DNA of 64,000 nt from JAPLUA01 sp964625855. Its GTDB lineage: Bacteria; Verrucomicrobiota; Verrucomicrobiia; Limisphaerales; UBA8199. Made by a program: the position numbers and the translations under genes. The DNA lies in contig CAZVFC010000001.1 in NCBI GenBank assembly GCA_964625855.1, forward strand, positions 247,106 to 311,105, written 5' to 3'. Under the pieces are notes generated by a model, which did not search any database, was not told the origin of the DNA, and worked only from the letters and a program-made list of their open reading frames with translations. This document shows positions 42,031 to 50,883 of the stretch, piece by piece (position 1 is the first letter of the stretch; every line of letters begins with the position of its first letter).

Positions 42031-43800
42031 ATGAGTGAGGTCAACGCTCCAGACGCGTCTTTGCGGCAGTTGCTCGACAAGATGGTGGCCGGCAAGCAAT
42101 TGTCGGCCATTGACGCCAAGAGCCTGGTGCGGCAATACACGCCGGCGGGCGCCGCGCCGCTGCCGACCGAAGAGGATATCCTCCGATGGCTGGCCGGGGA
42201 GTACGGGCTGACCTACACGTCGTTGGATGAGGTCGAGCCGGACCGGCAGCTTCTCTCGCTCTTCCCCGCCCGGATCCTGCTCAAAGAAGAGCTGCTGCCC
42301 CTGCGGCGGCTCAATGGCGCCGTCGAGGTCGCCACCAGCCGCCTGTTTGCGACCCAGGGGTTGGATTCGCTGAAGACTTTGACGGGCCTGAGCCTCAAGC
42401 CCGTGTTGGCGTGCAGCGAGGCGATCCAGCGCGAGATGAAGAAGCGCCTGGGCGTCGGCGCGGACACCCTCGGGACGCTCGGAGAGGAAGGCTCCTTCCA
42501 GGTGGTGGACGAGCACCCGGAGGAGGACACCAATCTCGACGAAGCCGCCGAAGACGCTTCCATTATCCGGTTCGTGAACCAGGTGCTGCGCGACGCCATT
42601 GAACTGCGCGCATCGGACATCCACCTGGAGCCTTTCGAGGAAGAACTGCGCATCCGTTACCGCATAGACGGCGTGCTGCAGGACGTGCCGGTGCCCGCCC
42701 AGATCAAGCGGTTTCAGCCGGCGATCGTGTCGCGCGTGAAGATCCTCAGCCATTTGAACATCGCGGAGAAGCGCCTGCCGCAGGACGGACGCATCAAGAT
42801 CCGCATCGCGGATAACGAGGTGGACATCCGCGTGTCGGTGATCCCGATGATCCATGGCGAGGCGGTGGTCCTGCGCTTGCTGCGACAGAACGCCACGCTG
42901 CGCGGGATGCGCGAGTTGGGCATGGAAACGCGGGAGCTCGAGTGCTTCCGGCGCGTGTTGGAGTTGCCGCACGGAATCATCCTCGTGACCGGCCCGACGG
43001 GCAGTGGCAAGACCTCGACTCTCTATACGGCGCTGAACGAGATCAACGATTCGGTCCGCAAGATCATTACCATTGAAGACCCGGTCGAATACCAGCTTCG
43101 GGGCGTCAACCAGATTCAGGTTTCCGAGAAGGCCGGCTTGAGCTTCGCGCGCGGGCTGCGCTCGATTTTGCGCCACGACCCGGACGTGATTCTCATTGGC
43201 GAAATCCGCGACCAGGAGACCGCGCAGATCGCGGTGCAGGCTTCACTGACGGGGCACCTGGTTTTTTCCACCCTCCATACGAACGATGCGCCCGGCGCCC
43301 TCACGCGCCTCGTGGACATGGGGGTCGAGCCCTATCTGGTCGCCTCGTCGCTCGAGGCGGTGCTGGCCCAGCGCCTCGTGCGGGTGCTGTGCAACGAGTG
43401 CAAACAGGAGGACCATTCCCCCGCAGCGCAGGCGTTCAAGGCACAAGTCGGCATCCCCGCCAGCACGACCATCTACCGTTCCGTCGGCTGCCAGGAATGC
43501 CGCCAAACCGGCTTCTTTGGCCGCCATGCTATCTTTGAGTGGATGGACTCGGATAACGAGATTCGCCAACTGATCCTTAAGAATGCTTCGAGCGATGTGA
43601 TCCGCGATGCGGCGATGCGCGCGGGGATGCGGACGCTGGCGGAGGACGGATGGCGCTTGGTGGGCATGGGGATCACCACGGTGGAAGAGGTCCTCAGCGT
43701 AACCACCGCCAAGGAGGTTGCCCGCACGACTCGCAACGAGGAACTGGACAGTGCCGGCAAGGAACGCGCACCAGCCAGCGTGGCCCAGAGCCGGGCTTGA
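42031..43800 (+). CDS. gspE: type II secretion ATPase GspE/PulE
   Basis: 589 residues from ATG 42031 (MSEVNAPDASLRQLLDKMV). The cytoplasmic hexameric ATPase that drives pseudopilus assembly. MshEN-like N-terminal domain (about 1-150); Walker A GPTGSGKTST at 321-330 with K327, the Asp box TIEDPVEYQL, Walker B VILIGEIRDQETAQ and the His box LVFSTLHTND. C-terminal tetracysteine (CNECK...CQECR) near 460-495 as in the GspE family. First gene of the T2SS operon. The longer frame from 41974 crosses the heptad array and is not used. Confidence 0.95.
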   Translation: MSEVNAPDASLRQLLDKMVAGKQLSAIDAKSLVRQYTPAGAAPLPTEEDILRWLAGEYGLTYTSLDEVEPDRQLLSLFPARILLKEELLPLRRLNGAVEVATSRLFATQGLDSLKTLTGLSLKPVLACSEAIQREMKKRLGVGADTLGTLGEEGSFQVVDEHPEEDTNLDEAAEDASIIRFVNQVLRDAIELRASDIHLEPFEEELRIRYRIDGVLQDVPVPAQIKRFQPAIVSRVKILSHLNIAEKRLPQDGRIKIRIADNEVDIRVSVIPMIHGEAVVLRLLRQNATLRGMRELGMETRELECFRRVLELPHGIILVTGPTGSGKTSTLYTALNEINDSVRKIITIEDPVEYQLRGVNQIQVSEKAGLSFARGLRSILRHDPDVILIGEIRDQETAQIAVQASLTGHLVFSTLHTNDAPGALTRLVDMGVEPYLVASSLEAVLAQRLVRVLCNECKQEDHSPAAQAFKAQVGIPASTTIYRSVGCQECRQTGFFGRHAIFEWMDSDNEIRQLILKNASSDVIRDAAMRAGMRTLAEDGWRLVGMGITTVEEVLSVTTAKEVARTTRNEELDSAGKERAPASVAQSRA

Positions 43801-43804
43801 GATC

Positions 43805-45055
43805 ATGCCGGTCTTTCAATACAAAGCATTGCAGGCTGACGGGGCGGTCGCCGAAGGGCAACTCGAGGCTGCGGGCCGGCACGAAGCCTTCAGCCAGATG
43901 GCCAGCCTCGGCCTCCGGCCGGTTAGCTTGTCCGAGCGCGCCGCCAAAGCCGCATCCGGACAGGAGTCCCTCCTGCCGGCCTCCCTTACGTCGCTCTCGC
44001 TTGGCCGCCAGTCCAGCAAGGTTTCCGGCCGGGAACTGGAGAACTTCACCCGGCTGCTCTCCAGCCTGCTCGCCGCCGGAGTGCCGCTGAGCCGCGCGCT
44101 CGTGATTCTATACAAAGAGGCTTCCAGCCCCGCCGCCAGCGCCAAATGGAAGGAGATCCACGAACTCGTCATTGACGGCATGTCCCTGGCCGATGCCATG
44201 GGCAAGTCGCCGGAAACCTTCCCCCGCGTCTATACCGCGATGGTTCAGGCGGGCGAGACCGGCGGCTTTCTCGATTTGGTCCTCGCGCAAATTGCCGACT
44301 TTCAATCACGCGAGAAGGAGCTGCGCTCAAAGGTCATGACGGCGATGCTTTATCCGACTATCCTGCTCGTGCTGGCCCTGGGTGTGCTGGTGTTCCTGCT
44401 CACGTTCTTCATTCCTCGCTTTCAACTCGTTTTCGCCGGCTTCGGCGGCGCGCTGCCGCTGCCGACCCAGATCGTGATCGGCATCAGTCATGCCGCGCGG
44501 TCGTACGGCATTTTTGCCGCTCTGGCGGCGGTGATCGGGGCTTTTCTGATTCGCAACTGGTTTACCTCGGAAGCCGGGCGCCGGACGTGGGAGAGTTTGA
44601 TCCTGCGCGCGCCCGTCATTGGTCCGCTGGTGGCGGAGTTCGCTATGGCGCGCTTCTGCCGCATGTTGGGCACCCTCCTGGGGGCAGGTGTTCCTCTGGT
44701 CCAGGGCCTGAGCGTCGCCCGCAAATCCATCGGCAACCAGATTCTGGTGGATGCGGTCTCGCAATCTATCGAACGGGTTCAGGAGGGCGGGCAGCTCGGC
44801 GCGAGCCTGGGCGACTGCAAAATGTTGTTCCCCAACTCGGTGTTAGAAATGATCTCGGTGGCCGAAGAAAGCGGCAGGCTCGACCAGGAGCTGGTCCGCA
44901 TCGCTAACGTGACCGAAGGCGATCTGGACCGGCAATTGAAGACTGCCGTGGCCTTCGCCGAACCGCTGATGCTCTTTCTGATCGCCGGCTTTATCGGGAC
45001 GATCTTCATCAGCATGGTGCTCCCGATCTTCACGTTGCAGGATTACATTAAATAG
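43805..45055 (+). CDS. gspF: type II secretion inner-membrane platform GspF
   Basis: 416 residues from ATG 43805 (MPVFQYKALQADGAVAEG), four bases after gspE. Two repeated T2SSF domains (VSGRELENFTRLLSSLLAAGVPL; MARFCRMLGTLLGAGVPLVQGL) and three membrane spans (about 165-185, 215-235, and the C-terminal IAGFIGTIFISMVLPIF). It couples GspE to the pseudopilus. The order matches the canonical T2SS gene order. Confidence 0.95.
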   Translation: MPVFQYKALQADGAVAEGQLEAAGRHEAFSQMASLGLRPVSLSERAAKAASGQESLLPASLTSLSLGRQSSKVSGRELENFTRLLSSLLAAGVPLSRALVILYKEASSPAASAKWKEIHELVIDGMSLADAMGKSPETFPRVYTAMVQAGETGGFLDLVLAQIADFQSREKELRSKVMTAMLYPTILLVLALGVLVFLLTFFIPRFQLVFAGFGGALPLPTQIVIGISHAARSYGIFAALAAVIGAFLIRNWFTSEAGRRTWESLILRAPVIGPLVAEFAMARFCRMLGTLLGAGVPLVQGLSVARKSIGNQILVDAVSQSIERVQEGGQLGASLGDCKMLFPNSVLEMISVAEESGRLDQELVRIANVTEGDLDRQLKTAVAFAEPLMLFLIAGFIGTIFISMVLPIFTLQDYIK

Positions 45056-45070
45056 AACTCGCACTACCCT

Positions 45071-45529
45071 ATGAAAATGAACATGACAACGAAGACAATG
45101 ACCGCGAACCGGCTGCCCCGCGGACGGCAGGGCTTCACGCTGGTGGAATTGCTGTTGGTGCTGGTGATTCTGGGCATCTTGGCCGCGATCGTCATCCCCA
45201 AGTTCTCCGGCCGCACCGAGCAGGCGAAAGAACAGGCGGCCGTCACCCAGATTTCTTCGCTCTCCACCGCCCTCAACAACTTCGAGGTGGACAACGGGTA
45301 TTATCCGAAAGGCAAGAACGGCCTGCAGGACCTGATCGTCCAGCCGCGCGATGCCCAGAACTGGCACGGCCCGTATCTCCAGACCGACCGGATTCCGCTC
45401 GATCCGTGGGGCAACGAGTATATCTACGAGTGCCCCGGCCGGCATAACCCCACCTTCTTTGACCTCAGCTCCGCCGGGCCTCCCGGCGGCGATAAAGTCA
45501 TCGCCAACTGGACCGTTCAGAAGCGTTGA
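45071..45529 (+). CDS. gspG: major pseudopilin GspG
   Basis: 152 residues. A 21-residue leader ends RQG before the cleavage site, then FTLVELLLVLVILGILAAIVIPK, with the methylation/cleavage motif G-F-T-L-V-E. The GspG-type C-terminal end is present (WGNEYIYECPG..., PGGDKVIANWTV), including residues that hold calcium in GspG. Main shaft subunit. The GspO prepilin peptidase needed to process it is not in this window. Confidence 0.95.
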   Translation: MKMNMTTKTMTANRLPRGRQGFTLVELLLVLVILGILAAIVIPKFSGRTEQAKEQAAVTQISSLSTALNNFEVDNGYYPKGKNGLQDLIVQPRDAQNWHGPYLQTDRIPLDPWGNEYIYECPGRHNPTFFDLSSAGPPGGDKVIANWTVQKR

Positions 45530-45543
45530 GGCTGCACCCTCCC

Positions 45544-46173
45544 ATGAGATGGAACGCCAACAGCATGCGAGCCACGGATTTCGGATTTCGACCGCCGGTC
45601 GCGATTCGTCGTTCGTCACGGGCGGCCCGTTGCGGCGCCTTCACTCTCATCGAACTGATTCTGGTGATGACCATCCTGACTATTGTGATTTCCCTCACGG
45701 CGCCTGCGCTCGCGGATTTCTTTCGCGGGCGCACCCTGGACTCCGAGGCGCGCCGGTTGCTCGCGCTGACGCGCCAGGGCCAGAGCCGCGCGGTGTCCGA
45801 AGGCATACCGATGGAACTGTGGATGGACACGGCCAAGGGCGCTTTCGGCCTCGAAGCCGAACCCAGCTACGAGACCGAGGATTCGAAGGCGGTGGAACTG
45901 ACATTGGACAAGGACATCCAGTTGCAGATCATAAGTGGCAATACCGCGAATGGGGAGAGGCCCTCCGTCGCTGTCCGTTCCACCGACCTTGCCGGTGGGG
46001 CGTCGCTCGCAAACCGCCACCCCCATGTGCCGAAGATTCGTTTCCTGCCCGACGGCTCGATCAGCGAGACCAGTCCCCAAGGGCTGGTCCTGACGGGTCG
46101 CGACGGCCGGTCCATCAGCCTCCGGCAATCCCGAAATCGTTTGAGTTATGAAATTCCGCCTCGGACCAGCTAG
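45544..46173 (+). CDS. gspH: minor pseudopilin GspH
   Basis: 209 residues from ATG 45544. Long basic leader (MRWNANSMRATDFGFRPPVA...RSSRAARCGA) and then FTLIELILVMTILTIVISLTA. The glycine of the cleavage site is one position early (RCGAFTLIEL), so cleavage may be shifted. The leader-coding DNA is a 7-unit heptad array (45574-45622). A TTG start at 45526 overlapping the gspG stop is possible. Beta-rich GspH-type head (ELTLDKDIQLQI, VPKIRFLPDGSIS). Confidence 0.88.
   Translation: MRWNANSMRATDFGFRPPVAIRRSSRAARCGAFTLIELILVMTILTIVISLTAPALADFFRGRTLDSEARRLLALTRQGQSRAVSEGIPMELWMDTAKGAFGLEAEPSYETEDSKAVELTLDKDIQLQIISGNTANGERPSVAVRSTDLAGGASLANRHPHVPKIRFLPDGSISETSPQGLVLTGRDGRSISLRQSRNRLSYEIPPRTS
45574..45622. 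repeat. heptad array in the gspH leader
   Basis: Seven phase-keeping 7-bp units (ACGGATT, TCGGATT, TCGACCG, CCGGTCG, CGATTCG, TCGTTCG, TCACGGG), read through as coding sequence of the pseudopilin leader. The units fall in the TTCGGAC-like family. Confidence 0.5.
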
Positions 46174-46621
46174 CGAAGTGCACACGGTTCGAAGTCAAAG
46201 GACGGGTCCGCGCGGCCCGTCATCCGCTGCGGGCTTCACCCTCGCCGAGGTGTTGGCCGCATTGGTCTTCATGGCGATTGTGATTCCCGTAGCCCTGGAG
46301 GGCCTGAGCATCGCCAGTCGCGCCGGTGAAGTTGCCGCTCGCAAGAGCGATGCGGCTCTGGTGGCGGACCGTATTCTCAATGAGAGTCTTGTGACCACGA
46401 ACTGGAACCAGGCGGTCCAGACCGGCACACTCCGTCAGGGCCTCCGCGATTTCCGCTGGACCCTGCACAACGACCCCTGGACCGTTGACCCGGGCGACAA
46501 CCGGATGCGACTCCTGACAGTGAACGTAGCCTTTGGCGCGCAAGGCAAGGAGTACTCGGTGCGCCTGAGCACCCTCGCCGACACACCTTCCCTGTTCGTG
46601 CTGACCAATTCGGCTCCGTGA
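46148..46621 (+). CDS. gspI: minor pseudopilin GspI
   Basis: 157 residues. Basic leader of 29 residues ending SSAAG, then FTLAEVLAALVFMAIVIPVALEGL, with the canonical G-F-T-x-x-E cleavage site. C-terminal head SVRLSTLADTPS. With GspJ and GspK it forms the tip complex of the pseudopilus. The start overlaps the gspH end by 26 bases. Confidence 0.88.
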   Translation: MKFRLGPASEVHTVRSQRTGPRGPSSAAGFTLAEVLAALVFMAIVIPVALEGLSIASRAGEVAARKSDAALVADRILNESLVTTNWNQAVQTGTLRQGLRDFRWTLHNDPWTVDPGDNRMRLLTVNVAFGAQGKEYSVRLSTLADTPSLFVLTNSAP

Positions 46622-46643
46622 GCGAAACCTGGAACGCATACGA

Positions 46644-47444
46644 ATGAACCAAATTCCGCATTCAATGCATCGAGGAGGTGGCCGGAGGTCGCAGGTCGGC
46701 CGGGCCGATGGATTTGAATGCACCGCGGCTTTCCGGCGCGATGCCTCATTCGCCGCTCCTGCGGCCATCCGCGGCTTCACCCTGATGGAAATGCTTCTCG
46801 CGCTGGCCGTGTCGGCCATCGTGCTGGCCGGCATTGGCGGGGTCTTTTACAGCGCCATGCGTTTGCGGGAACGAACCGCGGCCCTGGTGGATGCTTCCGC
46901 CCCTCTAAACCAAGCTTTGGCGTTCCTTCGTCGCGATTTGCGCGGCGCGATGACGCCCGGCGGCATTTTCGCGGGAGTGTTCAGGGGCGGGATGCTGAGC
47001 GGCGGTTTGACCGAGGGCTACGGCCTGCAGTTTTCTACCACCACTGGCGTCATCACGGACGACCAACCGTGGGGCGACATCCAGGATGTCGTCTATGAGT
47101 TGCGGGACCCGATCGAGCGGAATGATACCGGGGGCAGGGACCTGATCCGCAGCGTGAGCCGCAACCTGCTTCCCGTCACGACACAGGAGGCCACTGATCA
47201 ATGGCTGCTCGGCAATGTCCTGAACCTCGAGGTGGCCTGCTACGACGGCTTCGAATGGCGCGACTCGTGGGATTCCACCCTCGGCGACACCAATCTGCCG
47301 GTGGCCGTGCGCGTCCGGATCGAACTCGCCGCCGACAACGCGGCCGATACCCGCAACCGCGAACCCATCGAGCTGATCGTCCCGCTCGGCATTCAGTCCC
47401 GCACCAACGCGATTCCGGCCTCGGAGGACATGCTACTCGAGTGA
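46644..47444 (+). CDS. gspJ: minor pseudopilin GspJ
   Basis: 266 residues. Long leader of about 44 residues ending AIRG, then FTLMEMLLALAVSAIVLAGIGGVFY with a normal cleavage site. GspJ-type head including LNQALAFLRRDLRGAMTPGG and RSVSRNLLPVTTQEATDQWL. Pairs with GspI and GspK at the pilus tip. The leader is much longer than the usual 6-15 residues; the true start may be further in. Confidence 0.85.
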   Translation: MNQIPHSMHRGGGRRSQVGRADGFECTAAFRRDASFAAPAAIRGFTLMEMLLALAVSAIVLAGIGGVFYSAMRLRERTAALVDASAPLNQALAFLRRDLRGAMTPGGIFAGVFRGGMLSGGLTEGYGLQFSTTTGVITDDQPWGDIQDVVYELRDPIERNDTGGRDLIRSVSRNLLPVTTQEATDQWLLGNVLNLEVACYDGFEWRDSWDSTLGDTNLPVAVRVRIELAADNAADTRNREPIELIVPLGIQSRTNAIPASEDMLLE

Positions 47445-47452
47445 GCCCCAAA

Positions 47453-47494
47453 CCCAAATGCCGAATGACGAAGCCAGCAGGGCGAAATCCGACT
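47453..47494. repeat. heptad array at the gspJ-gspK junction
   Basis: Six 7-bp units (CCCAAAT, GCCGAAT, GACGAAG, CCAGCAG, GGCGAAA, TCCGACT) cross the gspK start codon and code for its leader peptide. Confidence 0.5.
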
Positions 47495-48892
47495 TCGTCC
47501 TTCCGCGCTGCCCAGCGCGGCTCCACGCTCGTTATCGTCCTGTGGATTGCGTTTGGTCTGGTCAGCCTCACCCTCTACTTCGCACATTCGATGAATTTCG
47601 AACTGCGCGCCGCCGACAGCCGGGTTTGCGGCCTCGCCGCCGAGCAAGCCATTGACGGAGCGGCGCGCTACCTGAGCTATGTGCTGGTGAACGAGCCCAC
47701 CAACGGTCTCCTGCCCGACCCGATGACTTATGCCTGTGAATACGCCCCGGTCGGCGAAGCCCATTATTGGGTACTCGGCCGCGACACCAATTACTCGATC
47801 GGCGCCCCGGAGCTGTCGTTCGGCTTAGTGGACGAAGCCTCCAAGCTCAATCTGAACACCGCCACGAGCAATATGATCGTCTTTCTGCCGCGCATGAACC
47901 TGGACCTCACCGAGGCAATTCTCGACTGGCGCGACACCAATGGCGGCACCTTCTCCCAAACGTATTATGCCATGCTGCACCCACCGTACGAATGCAAGTG
48001 CGCACCCTTCGAAACCGTGGACGAATTGCGGCTGCTGTACGGGGCGGACCTGGACACGCTGCTGGGTGAGGACGCCAACCGCAACGGGATTCTTGACCCG
48101 AACGAAAACGACGAGAACCGCGACAACCTGCCCGACCCCGGGGTGCTCGAATTCGTGACGGTCTATAGCCGCGAGCCGGTCACCAATGTGGATGGCACCG
48201 TGCGCGTGAACATCCGCAGCCTGAATGCCAACTCCAGCGAGAGCTTGCGCTCACTCCTCGAGACCAACCTCTCCGCCACGCGCGCCGACCAGATCCTGCA
48301 ACAACTGGGCCTGGTGAGCAGCGCTTCCGCGGGCGGTGGGGCGTCGTCCGGCCGCGGTGCGGCTGCCGCCACGGCGGCGACCACCGCAACCTTCCGGAGC
48401 CCGCTCGAGTTCTACCTCCGAAGTGGAATGACCGCTGACGAGTTCGGGTCCATTGCCAATAAGATCACGGTGACCAACGGCGCTTACATCGAGGGCCGGG
48501 TCAACGTGAACACCGCCAGCCCCGCCGTGCTGACTTGCCTGCCCGGCCTCTGCGACACCCCCGACCTGGCCCAGACGCTGGTGAACTACCGCGAGACCAA
48601 CCCGGACAAGCTTACCTCTGTCGCCTGGGTCGCGGAAGCGCTTGGTCAGAACAACTCCTCGACCCTCGAGGCCCTCCAGACGGTGGACTGCATCACGACC
48701 CTGAGCTACCAGTTCAGCGCCGACGTCGCGGCGCTCGGTCCGCATGGACGGGGCTACCGCCGCACCCTGTTTGTGTTCGACACCTGTGACGGCACCCCGA
48801 AGATTGTCTATCGTCAGGACCGGACCCATTTGGGTTGGGCGCTGGGGAAGAAGATCCGTCAGGCTTGGCTGGCAGACTCTCAGCAAAGATAA
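47465..48892 (+). CDS. gspK: minor pseudopilin GspK
   Basis: 475 residues from ATG 47465 (GTG 47441, overlapping the gspJ stop, is also possible). Cleavage motif RG-STLVIVLWIAFGLVS lacks the E5 glutamate, which is normal for GspK. SAM-like helix-hairpin-helix blocks typical of GspK follow: LVDEASKLNLNTATSNMIVFLPR and EGRVNVNTASPAVLTCLPGLC. A calcium-like insert DANRNGILDPNENDENRDN and a Gly/Ala/Ser linker lie between them. Tip subunit of the pseudopilus. Confidence 0.9.
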   Translation: MTKPAGRNPTSSFRAAQRGSTLVIVLWIAFGLVSLTLYFAHSMNFELRAADSRVCGLAAEQAIDGAARYLSYVLVNEPTNGLLPDPMTYACEYAPVGEAHYWVLGRDTNYSIGAPELSFGLVDEASKLNLNTATSNMIVFLPRMNLDLTEAILDWRDTNGGTFSQTYYAMLHPPYECKCAPFETVDELRLLYGADLDTLLGEDANRNGILDPNENDENRDNLPDPGVLEFVTVYSREPVTNVDGTVRVNIRSLNANSSESLRSLLETNLSATRADQILQQLGLVSSASAGGGASSGRGAAAATAATTATFRSPLEFYLRSGMTADEFGSIANKITVTNGAYIEGRVNVNTASPAVLTCLPGLCDTPDLAQTLVNYRETNPDKLTSVAWVAEALGQNNSSTLEALQTVDCITTLSYQFSADVAALGPHGRGYRRTLFVFDTCDGTPKIVYRQDRTHLGWALGKKIRQAWLADSQQR

Positions 48893-48896
48893 GAAG

Positions 48897-50354
48897 ATGA
48901 GCAATCTTACCAACATTATCCGGCTGAAAGGCCAACGGCTGTCTTCCTTGCTGGGGCTTTCGCTGGACGGCAGCCGGCTCGATGGCGTCTGGCTTCGTCG
49001 GACCAACGGCTCATTGCAGGTCCAGCAATCGTTCTCCGTCTCGCTTTCACTCGACCCCCTGACCGCGGCCGCGGAACTGGTTGGGCGCGAAATCCGCAAC
49101 CATTTGGACGCGGCTGGCATCCGCGAACGCCGCTGCGTCCTGGGCCTTCCGCTGAAGCTGGCGCTGACCACGCACGTCGAGCTGCCTGACCTGCCGGCAG
49201 CCGATCTGACCAGCTTCCTCCAAATCGAGGCCGAACGCGGTTTCCCATCGGACGTCGCCACCCTGCTAATATGCCGGTCACGGTGCGTCGCCCCTTCCGG
49301 CAAGCAACATGCCATACTCGTCGGCATCCCCCGAAACCACCTGGCTCAGCTCGACCAGGTGCTCCGCGCCGCCAGACTGAAGCCGATCAGTTTTCCGCTC
49401 AGCTTGGTCGGGCTGCAGCCGCCTCAGACCGAGGCTTCGAACGGCGTGCTCGCGCTGGCCATCGCCGACACTCATGTGGGCTTGCAGGTAACGTGCGGAG
49501 CGGGTGTGACCGCCCTGCGCACGATCGAGGGCGCGCTGGAGCTGGAGGGGGGCCGTCGGCTGCTGCATCCCGAACTGGTCGCGCGCGAAGCCCGCATCAC
49601 TCTCGGGCAATTGCCCGCCGAGCTGCGGGAGAGCGTGCGCCGGATTCGCGTCTTCGGCCCGCCCGATCTCAGCCAGCAGTTGGCCGACGAGATGGAGCTG
49701 CGGCTCGAACCGATGGGACTCAAGGTTGAATCGGTGTCGCGCTATGCGGCCAACGAGTTCGGGCTGCGCCTTTCCGCCGACACGCCGGTATCTCCTGCGC
49801 TTAGCCTGGCCGCCGGCCGGCTGGCCGACCGCGGAGCTCTGTTCGACTTCCTGCCACCCAGGGTGACGGCGTGGCAACAGGCCACCGCGCGCTATTCGTC
49901 GGCCAAGCTGCGGACCGCCGCTGCCGCTGCCGCTGTAGTCCTCCTGTTGGTGGGGAGCTTGTTCTTTGTTCAGCAATGGCAGCTCATGCGTCTGCGGTCG
50001 CAGTGGAAGGCGATGGCGCCCAAGGTCAAGGAATTGGAGAAGGTCACCCAGGACATTCACCAGTTCCGCCCTTGGTTCGACGATTCGCTGCGCGCGCTCA
50101 CCATCTTGCGACAGCTCACCCAGGCATTTCCCGAGGAAGGAGTGGTTTCCGCCAAGACGGTTGAAATCCGTGACCTGAGGGCTGTCACGTGCACCGGTGT
50201 CACGCGCGACAACCAGTCGTTGATCCGGACGGTTGACCGACTGCGCGCGTCAGGCGGCATCGCCGACCTCCGGGTCAGCACCATTCGCGGCAAGTCGCCG
50301 ATGCAATTCACCTTTGATTATCGTTGGAGCGAAGGAGGAAAGAGTGAGGATTAA
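48897..50354 (+). CDS. gspL: GspL/PilM-like cytoplasmic-membrane protein
   Basis: 485 residues from ATG 48897, after AAGAAG. The N-terminal part has an actin-like fold (LGLSLDGSRLDGVWLRRTNG; CVLGLPLKLALTTHVELPD). A membrane span at about 340-362 (AAAAAVVLLLVGSLFFVQQW) leads into a coiled coil and a small periplasmic domain (VVSAKTVEIRDLRAVTCTGV). Links GspE to the inner membrane. Shares 11 bases with gspM. Confidence 0.85.
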   Translation: MSNLTNIIRLKGQRLSSLLGLSLDGSRLDGVWLRRTNGSLQVQQSFSVSLSLDPLTAAAELVGREIRNHLDAAGIRERRCVLGLPLKLALTTHVELPDLPAADLTSFLQIEAERGFPSDVATLLICRSRCVAPSGKQHAILVGIPRNHLAQLDQVLRAARLKPISFPLSLVGLQPPQTEASNGVLALAIADTHVGLQVTCGAGVTALRTIEGALELEGGRRLLHPELVAREARITLGQLPAELRESVRRIRVFGPPDLSQQLADEMELRLEPMGLKVESVSRYAANEFGLRLSADTPVSPALSLAAGRLADRGALFDFLPPRVTAWQQATARYSSAKLRTAAAAAAVVLLLVGSLFFVQQWQLMRLRSQWKAMAPKVKELEKVTQDIHQFRPWFDDSLRALTILRQLTQAFPEEGVVSAKTVEIRDLRAVTCTGVTRDNQSLIRTVDRLRASGGIADLRVSTIRGKSPMQFTFDYRWSEGGKSED

Positions 50355-50883
50355 GAACCGCCAACAAGTGCTCGCGATCGTGGCCGGAATCGTGGTGGCC
50401 CTCTTTATCGCCGACAAGGTGATCATTGATCCGCTGATCAACAGTTGGCGACAGCGGACGAAGCAGATCGCCGAACTTCGCAAGAAGGTGGACGACGGCC
50501 GCAGCCTGGTGCGCCGCGAGGCCAGCCTCCGCAGTCGCTGGGAACAGATGCAAGCCAACACGCTCCCCAACAACTCGTCTCTGGCCGAACAGCAGGTGCT
50601 CAAGGCTGTGGATCGCTGGTGCCAGGACAGCCGCATCACCCCCACCTCCATCAGCTCACAATGGAAACACGACGGCGAGGATTACATGACCGTGGAGTAC
50701 CGCGTGGAAGCGTCCGGTAATCTTTCCGCCGTGGCGCGGTTCGTTTACGAGGTGGAAAAAGATCCTATGGCGTTGAGGATCCAAGGAGCGGAAATCAGCT
50801 CGCACGACAACAACGGGCAACAGCTCAGCCTGGGGCTCCAAATCAGCGGCCTGGTTCTTACCCCGGGAGGACGACAGCGATGA
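50344..50883 (+). CDS. gspM: GspM-like inner-membrane protein
   Basis: 179 residues from GTG 50344, eleven bases inside gspL and preceded by a strong GGAGGA ribosome-binding site. One membrane span (QVLAIVAGIVVALFIADKVII) is followed by a coiled coil (RQRTKQIAELRKKVDDGRSL) and a ferredoxin-like periplasmic domain (MTVEYRVEASGNLSAVARFVYEVEKDP). Partners GspL. No other protein is recognised in that frame. Confidence 0.8.
   Translation: MRIKNRQQVLAIVAGIVVALFIADKVIIDPLINSWRQRTKQIAELRKKVDDGRSLVRREASLRSRWEQMQANTLPNNSSLAEQQVLKAVDRWCQDSRITPTSISSQWKHDGEDYMTVEYRVEASGNLSAVARFVYEVEKDPMALRIQGAEISSHDNNGQQLSLGLQISGLVLTPGGRQR

Noticed and set aside
42010..43176. 388-residue minus-strand frame opposite gspE
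   Set aside because: Shadow of the ATPase with Arg/His/Leu bias.
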